From Cephalothrix spiralis (lineage: Eukaryota > Nemertea > Palaeonemertea > Archinemertea > Cephalotrichidae), in NCBI GenBank assembly GCA_032353305.1, contig JAUCNG010138874.1, positions 1 through 13,420 on the forward strand: DNA of 13,420 bases. The letters run 5' to 3'. A model generated the notes under the pieces. The model searched no databases and was not told the DNA's origin. It saw only the letters and a program-made list of their open reading frames with translations. Shown in pieces: positions 9,401-13,420 of this stretch. Both the position numbers and the translations under genes were made by a program. Each line of letters opens with the position of its first letter. Within the stretch, counting starts at the first letter, position 1.

Positions 9401-12400
9401 TTTCACAAATAGGGCGCAAAGTAATTTCGCAAAAATGTTCCAAGTAAAAAATAACAATTAAAAACAAGTTGTCGTCTTTTTTGTATAAAACGCAAAGAAA
9501 TTTTGTTTCCGATTTCAAAATAGTTAAATGGCCGGCCTCAATTAATATTCCTAATTTTCTAGCCAAAATCTATGTTTTGTAACTATAGATTCTAATAACT
9601 TTTGATATAATAAATGAAAGTCCCTGGTACTGTTTCATTATTTTAAACGAATCCAGGGTAGAATACATGTACAGAGATGTAGGTTTTAGATTCAAAGCAA
9701 AGAAAATATTCGCAAGTTAAAATTCAAATACAAAATATAGGTAAACAAATTAAATGTTTACGATAAACATAAAACTTAATGATAAGTCTTTATTTGTTTT
9801 ATCAAAAATATCATGTCTGGCTGTCATGTTTTATTATATCGTAAATCAACACGACACTTCAATGATAAGTCGCATTTGTTTTATTAAAAATATACCATGT
9901 CAGATTGTCGACATAATAACTGAGAGCAGCGCCACCAAAACATAAAGTTTGAAAACATTAAACTAATCTCTAAAGTTCATGCTGGGGATTTTAGGTCGAA
10001 AAATCACAATATAACGAGGCATGAACTAAAAAAGAGCATGCGATATCATGATCTATACATGATTGTTCAGTTATTGTAGTAAAAATTAAATTTGAATACC
10101 ACTTGTTCTGACTTCGCTCAAAAGTTTAATAGAATGAATATTAGATTTTATTCCTTTTCTTAGATTAATGAATATAGCAGATGAACCTGGATGAACTCAA
10201 GAGAATGAATAAAGTTTGGAGCAAACACTGCTGTCACGTCCCGTCATCTGAGGGGAGGGGGGGACAATTTCTGAAAACTAGATGTTTTAGGTTTAAGTTT
10301 GAATAGTTTCTACTCAGCCTTTATGAAAGTTCAAGACCCTGCCAATAACGCTGAGTCGGTACATATGGTTTATATAACATCAGGAATGTGTATATATTCC
10401 TGATAACATGTTAAAATAAAATTTTAAATGAAGACTAAATAAGCTGAAATCTATTCTCTCTGTAAGTTTGTTTTCCGGTTTTTTGCTCCTTTTTTCTATT
10501 TGTCAGCTAGGGGACGGTACAATAGCGACAGAAATCGACCAGAAAAATACCTGCCTGTTTTGTTTAAATGCGTTTCAAGCGATCCTAGTGTTATAGCGCT
10601 AGTTTTGGATAGCCCCCACCCAAATCAAGGACCACAATCTTAACACTTTTTTTATCAGCACTTTCATCTTTTCTAGAAATTTATAGTTTATAAGGGTCAC
10701 TAATGCACCCGTCGAATTTTTAACAATTTTATGCGATACCACTTTTTGTAGTTTTCAGCCCTCGCCAATTGTACAATTTTATAGGAACCGGTATTGCAAA
10801 AGAAAAGAATCTTAATTTAACTAACTTTTGACACAATATTGGATTACCTGTATTTTTAGGGTCTAGTGACTGTAAATTCGGTGGCATATGTCGTAATGAT
10901 AACGACTTAAAATGATTTTCCATATTTTCTAAATATCTGAAAAATAAAAAAAATAAAATTTTGTTAATATCAAATTAAAAAAACTTCGTATTAACTTGTA
11001 TCAGGAATACATATATATAATACAACAAGTATACATCTAAATTCATGCAAAGTGCTAATTTCTGGACTTTTGCTGTTTAGTCATGTAGGGCATATACCAA
11101 ACTTTTTTAAGGCTTAGACATGCATGACTCAGGAAAACATCGATATGTCACTAAATAATAATAAACAGATATTGTAAATAAGTTCATAATAGGAATTGTA
11201 AAATGTTAGACCGGAATGGGTAATCACGTGACGGATCCCAGTAATATGATTGGATGTTGCGCGGAGTATAATTATCCATATACTCCATAATGTGTTATAT
11301 CTATTTTTAGTGATGACCCGATCAAGGCCTTTTCTCTGACTTTAACAGGTTTCCAAGTTTTGCATATTTTTTCCTTAATTCCCTGTTTTTTCCCCTGACT
11401 TTTTGCCTTAATATCATAATATTTAATTCCCTGACATTCCAGGATTTCCATGTTTTCAAATGTTAGTGGCCACGCTGGAATATGTCATTGATGTTACACA
11501 AAGAATGTAAATATTATTCAAAACATAGGCCTACTCTTTTGCAAAGGCAAATTCATCTTTCGATAATCTTGGTGGTTCCTCCTCGCCTCTTTTACTCTCC
11601 TGAGCTAAAACAAAAGCCGCATTCTTTTCAATCTGAAAAAGGGAAAATAGATTCTTTGAACATAAGACATATTACTGGTCATACATCACCGGAAAAACCA
11701 TGGTATCCCCTTGAAAAATATAATAGATTCGGTGTAATTCCGTAAATCCCATTATAAATGAATTTCTAATTTACTATCCAAAAAAAATTTCATTAAAAAT
11801 TGAAATGCACTGAAAATATTCCAGATTAATTTTAGATTCTCTCGATTAAGTATGGATTTTCGGGAGAATCATCGTAGCTCCCTTAGTTATGAACCGATTT
11901 GCTCCAAATCTGTTTTATTCGGGATCGAGCTGATCTGGCTGATTTTAATAACATTGGGACACACTGTATATAACATATTGATTCATACATTTATAATTAC
12001 TTTAAAAGTAATCACAATAAGTTACGCAATTTATATTTTCCCAATATTGTTTATGGAAAACAGCCAGATGATGTAATATTGTGACTTTATAATGATTTTT
12101 TAATAATTGCAAAAATAGATATTTGAGAACATGGGTCTTATCTCCCGAATAAAACAGATTTGGTGCAGAACGGTTCATAACTAAGGGAGCTAGCTACGAT
12201 AATTCTCCCGAACGAAATCAAGAGAATGCTATTTTCATTCACTCTAGAATTAATATGGAATATTTTCAATTTCAGTGCATTTTAATTTTTAATAAATTTT
12301 GGTGTGAATAGTTAATTGAATAAGAAATTAAGAAAAATTAAGAGTCACATTTTCGAGAATCGCATTTTTGAGAATGGACGTTCATTTGGAGACAATTAAC

Positions 12401-12794
12401 TTTTAGGTCCTATTGGAAAATTTGTAGCTCAGTTGTTGTTAGAAGATTTGCACCCGATTTTTTTATTTGAAAAAGAAGACCATAATCTCTCAAGTGATGA
12501 CTAGCAGCGATATTGTCAATTCATAATTAAGTCTCAATACGATGTCATCTGGCTATTTTCCATAATATTGGGAAAAGAGTATAAGTTTTTAAATTAACTT
12601 TTCACATTAAAAATTGGCTTGCTTGGAGATAGGAAACGTGTACTAAATGTAATAGTGGTATGATGACTAAACTTTGAAACCGATGTATTGAAGCAGCTTA
12701 TGTTGATTTTCTCTCTCAACAAACAACGAATCTAACTCACTTTTTTTAATCGGGTTCTCAAATAACTGCTAAGGACATATCGTATACGATCTAT
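6347..12794 (-). CDS. GINS4: GINS complex subunit 4 (SLD5), five C-terminal exons, 5' part outside window
   Basis: SLD5 joins PSF1, PSF2 and PSF3 in the GINS tetramer, which with CDC45 and MCM2-7 forms the CMG replicative helicase in the nucleus. Five exons join as 12794..12741, 11632..11535, 10936..10848, 8012..7922 and 6443..6347, giving 429 nt (142 residues plus TAA). All four introns are GT-AG, and exon phases run 0-0, 0-2, 2-1, 1-2, 2-stop without conflict. Diagnostic peptides, in order: RIRYVLSSYLRTRLKK and IEKNAAFVLAQES (helical A domain), LSKDEFAFAKEYLENM, LRHMPPNLQSLD (linker), APNLESYVFLKV and VIDMKAGDQHIMQYKP (C-terminal B domain), ending AVKLI. Vertebrate SLD5 is about 223 residues, so roughly 80 N-terminal residues are missing and should lie beyond position 13420. 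Identification is from remembered family sequence plus splice and phase agreement; no search was run. Confidence 0.93.
6934..7053. mobile_element. Compact snapback element in the last GINS4 intron
   Basis: A perfect 26-bp inverted repeat pairs 6971-6996 with 7027-7052 around a 30-base loop; its core is AAGAACGAACC. On the left side a further stem, CAATAGTAGA with TCTACTATT, sits just outside. The outer TAAGTTGCAG (about 6934-6943) also pairs with CTGCAACTTA on the right. A local duplication of the AGTTGCAG end seems to have occurred. Confidence 0.7.
7443..7561. mobile_element. 119-bp palindromic element in the last GINS4 intron
   Basis: The arms at 7443-7491 and 7518-7561 are imperfect reverse complements. 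Shared blocks are the outer AGGCAAAA and the inner CTTAATAGACTTAAAG, with a short central spacer. The left arm also has its own small stem, TCACC/GGTGA. Open reading frames on both strands here follow from the symmetry, not from coding. Confidence 0.7.
7922..8012 (-). CDS. GINS4: GINS4 exon encoding IAPNLESYVFLKV...
   Basis: A 91-nt exon with acceptor attttaatttcag and donor GTAAAA. PNLESYVFLKV opens the small beta-rich B domain. It is followed by a short acidic turn, MQDTDGVLVDEETSDS. The last two bases (AG) pair with the first base of the final exon to give Arg. The stretch has no ORF long enough to be noticed without splicing logic. Confidence 0.93.
8186..8744. repeat. Inverted-repeat-bounded segment, about 560 bp
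   Basis: CAGGTTTTAGGCCATTTT (8186-8203) recurs exactly inverted at 8713-8730. The right side carries one extra copy of the AAAACCTG unit (8734-8741). The enclosed DNA includes GC-rich stretches unlike the surrounding intron (around 8260-8300). This fits a degraded non-autonomous transposon, but no target-site duplication is evident. Confidence 0.5.
9761..9920. repeat. Diverged tandem duplication, about 80-bp period
   Basis: Two head-to-tail copies occupy about 9761-9837 and 9840-9920. Shared blocks are AATGATAAGTC, ATTTGTTTTAT and AAAAATAT followed by CATGTC. The copies differ by scattered substitutions and small indels. A 63-codon plus-strand reading across both copies is not considered coding. 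Confidence 0.75.
10848..10936 (-). CDS. GINS4: GINS4 exon encoding YLENMENHFKSLSLRHMPPNLQ
   Basis: An 89-nt exon with acceptor ttatttttcag and donor GTAATC. Its first base completes the Glu codon left by the upstream exon, and its last base G joins TA of the next exon to make Val. LRHMPPNLQ is the conserved linker between the A and B domains of SLD5. An unspliced reading of this stretch as a 64-residue ORF starting at the internal Met (10923) is misleading. Confidence 0.93.
10937..11534 (-). other. GINS4 intron (598 bp)
   Basis: An intron between the exons at 11535-11632 and 10848-10936. It contains a pyrimidine-rich repeat (11320-11475) with a probable DNA-transposon end, and an interrupted palindrome GGAGTAT...ATACTCC near 11267-11286. 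Nothing coding was recognised. Confidence 0.85.
11320..11475 (-). mobile_element. Probable hAT-type MITE remnant
   Basis: Read on the minus strand, the segment begins near CCAGCGTGGCCACT (about 11477-11464). It then runs through repeated phrases of the form TCAGGGAATT and AAGTCAGGGGAAAA. From memory, short elements with a GTGGCCAC end followed by GGAAA-CCTGGAA-TCAGGGAA phrases are common in marine invertebrate and fish genomes and are placed among hAT-like elements. The other end is not clear here. Confidence 0.4.
11535..11632 (-). CDS. GINS4: GINS4 exon encoding IEKNAAFVLAQES...FAFAKE
   Basis: A 98-nt exon that starts in phase 0 after the acceptor ccctttttcag and ends two bases into a Glu codon. 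The donor, GTAGGC, is weaker than the others. The peptide covers the end of one A-domain helix, a charged loop (SKRGEEEPP) where other SLD5 proteins also vary, and the conserved LSxDEFAFAKE helix start. The opposite strand is open across this exon (11482-11745), but that reading is a shadow. Confidence 0.92.
11633..12740 (-). other. GINS4 intron carrying a three-arm foldback
   Basis: An intron of 1108 bases between the exons at 12741-12794 and 11535-11632. Most of it (11760-12575) is filled by three related repeat arms, described separately. No other coding signal was seen in it. Confidence 0.85.
11760..12575. mobile_element. Three-arm foldback repeat in a GINS4 intron
   Basis: One repeat family occurs three times in alternating orientation: plus at about 11760-11967, minus at about 12331-12037, and plus, more diverged, at about 12390-12575. 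Shared blocks include AATGCACTGAAA, CTCCCTTAGTTATGAACCG, CAAATCTGTTTTATTCGGGA and CATCTGGCTGTTTTCC ending ATATTGGGAA. The first copy lacks about 100 bp present in the other two. The first two arms would form a long duplex in RNA. Confidence 0.7.
12741..12794 (-). CDS. GINS4: GINS4 exon encoding IDRIRYVLSSYLRTRLKK
   Basis: A 54-nt exon of 18 whole codons (phase 0 at both ends). It is preceded by a good polypyrimidine acceptor (cttttctag) and followed by a strong donor, GTGAGT. RIRYVLSSYLRxRL is the most recognisable SLD5 signature and lies in an A-domain helix. The previous exon, which should end near a Met-Glu codon pair, was not found between 12795 and 13420. Confidence 0.92.
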
Positions 12795-13420
12795 CTAGAA
12801 AAGAAAGAAAAATTTACATTTAACAAATTGTGCATAATTTACTGAAAGTATTTTAATGACACAAGTATGATTTGACACATTAAAAGGAGACAAGATTGTA
12901 AAATATTAGAACAATAAGGTTCTGGAGTATTCCTGTATTATAACTATACTGTCAAAAAGTGTTCAATATGTACAATTAATATGACATGTACATACACTTT
13001 TAAACTCTAGAAGTGTTTACGACATATATAGCAAATAATTTTAATTTTGAATGCCATATCATGGGAGAAGGGAACCACGGTAATTGGTCGTTGACAGAGA
13101 GAGCATATATTGCAGTTCATAATTCGTAGACCTTTTCTTGTTCCCAAGGATTTTTTTCAGCCAAGTTCCAGATCTTTTCCCGACTTTTGCCCATAAATGT
13201 CTGAGAAAAATTATAAAATCAAGTGACATAATCGCAATTTTAAGGCACTTTGCGGAATTGCAATTTAGGGATTGGACATATTTTACATGAACATGTATCA
13301 AGTGCGGAAAAATGTTATTTATGCGCGCCTCCGATCTAACACAAATATAATAATATTTTGAAAATCAAGAACTACGTCATATCGCGATTTTAAAGCAATT
13401 TGAAAATGGAATGCGATGAA
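12795..13420. other. Right-edge non-coding stretch (upstream GINS4 intron)
   Basis: No upstream GINS4 exon was recognised, so this should be intron. It holds a nested hairpin (AAAAGTGT 12955-12962 with ACACTTTT 12994-13001, with ATGTAC/GTACAT inside). A diverged direct repeat about 147 bp apart (near 13215-13252 and 13361-13402) shares AAAATCAAG and the TCGC-ATTTTAA block. An 80-codon minus-strand reading (13301..13059) has no recognised family. Confidence 0.5.

Larger units (their letters stand above)
8013..10847 (-). other. GINS4 intron (2835 bp)
   Basis: The longest intron in the window, between the exons at 10848-10936 and 7922-8012. It contains an inverted-repeat-bounded segment (8186-8744), a tandem duplication (9761-9920), a poly-G tract (10252-10263) and a hairpin of nine-base stems (ATCAGGAAT 10379-10387 with ATTCCTGAT 10396-10404). 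The rest is AT-rich with no recognisable gene on either strand. Confidence 0.85.

Noticed and set aside
10729-10923. 64-codon minus-strand ORF as a separate small gene
   Set aside because: Its first 25 codons are the GINS4 exon; the remainder reads into the intron past a good donor.
11482-11745. 87-codon plus-strand ORF
   Set aside because: It is the antisense shadow of the GINS4 exon at 11535-11632.
11852-12076. 74-codon plus-strand ORF with hydrophobic stretch
   Set aside because: It lies wholly in the foldback repeat; hydrophobicity comes from AT-rich codons.
12424-12455. tRNA A-box-like TAGCTCAGTTG
   Set aside because: No B box or cloverleaf follows, and related copies nearby lack the motif; likely chance within the repeat arm.
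12779-12790. Perfect 12-bp palindrome ATCGTATACGAT
   Set aside because: It is inside the GINS4 exon and explained by its Asp-Arg-Ile-Arg codons.
13059-13301. 80-codon minus-strand ORF as a missing GINS4 exon
   Set aside because: None of its three frames matches SLD5 N-terminal helices, and the phase-0 junction expected before the IDRIRY exon is absent.

Overview
This is eukaryotic, AT-rich nuclear DNA from an animal. It holds an intron-split metazoan gene with GT-AG introns, a second gene without introns in its main coding part, and many short foldback repeats. The protein matches and repeat style suggest a marine invertebrate, perhaps a mollusc or another lophotrochozoan. That placement is inference; no sequence here fixes the taxon. 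There are no bacterial operons, rRNA, CRISPR arrays or recognisable viral genes.

Both recognised genes lie on the minus strand, head to tail. (1) GINS4 (SLD5), a subunit of the GINS complex of the replicative CMG helicase, occupies 6347-12794 as five coding exons (12741-12794, 11535-11632, 10848-10936, 7922-8012, 6347-6443). It has no long ORF. I found it by joining short conserved peptides through splice sites, and every junction keeps the reading frame. The N-terminal exons lie beyond the right edge of the window. (2) A protein phosphatase 1 regulatory subunit 3 (glycogen-targeting, PPP1R3B/C type) is encoded at 3317-4405. It carries the PP1-docking motif KVVF and a C-terminal CBM21 domain. 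The two genes have no evident functional link: one acts in DNA replication, the other in glycogen metabolism.

Layout, left to right: a hairpin MITE-like element (1-265); about 1.8 kb with no recognised gene; a foldback element (2121-2490); a repeat-rich patch with a hairpin tandem array and a 21-bp tandem array (2640-3060); PPP1R3 with a close poly(A) signal; a probable promoter with CACGTG, ETS-like and two CCAAT motifs (4440-4670); intergenic DNA; the GINS4 3' UTR with a poly(A) signal at 5986-5991; then GINS4, whose introns carry several foldbacks. The most complex is a three-arm repeat at 11760-12575.

No undescribed biological system is convincing here. The most useful results are the reconstruction of GINS4 from exons hidden among repeats, the unusual density of inverted repeats, and the promoter and start-codon arrangement of the PPP1R3 gene.
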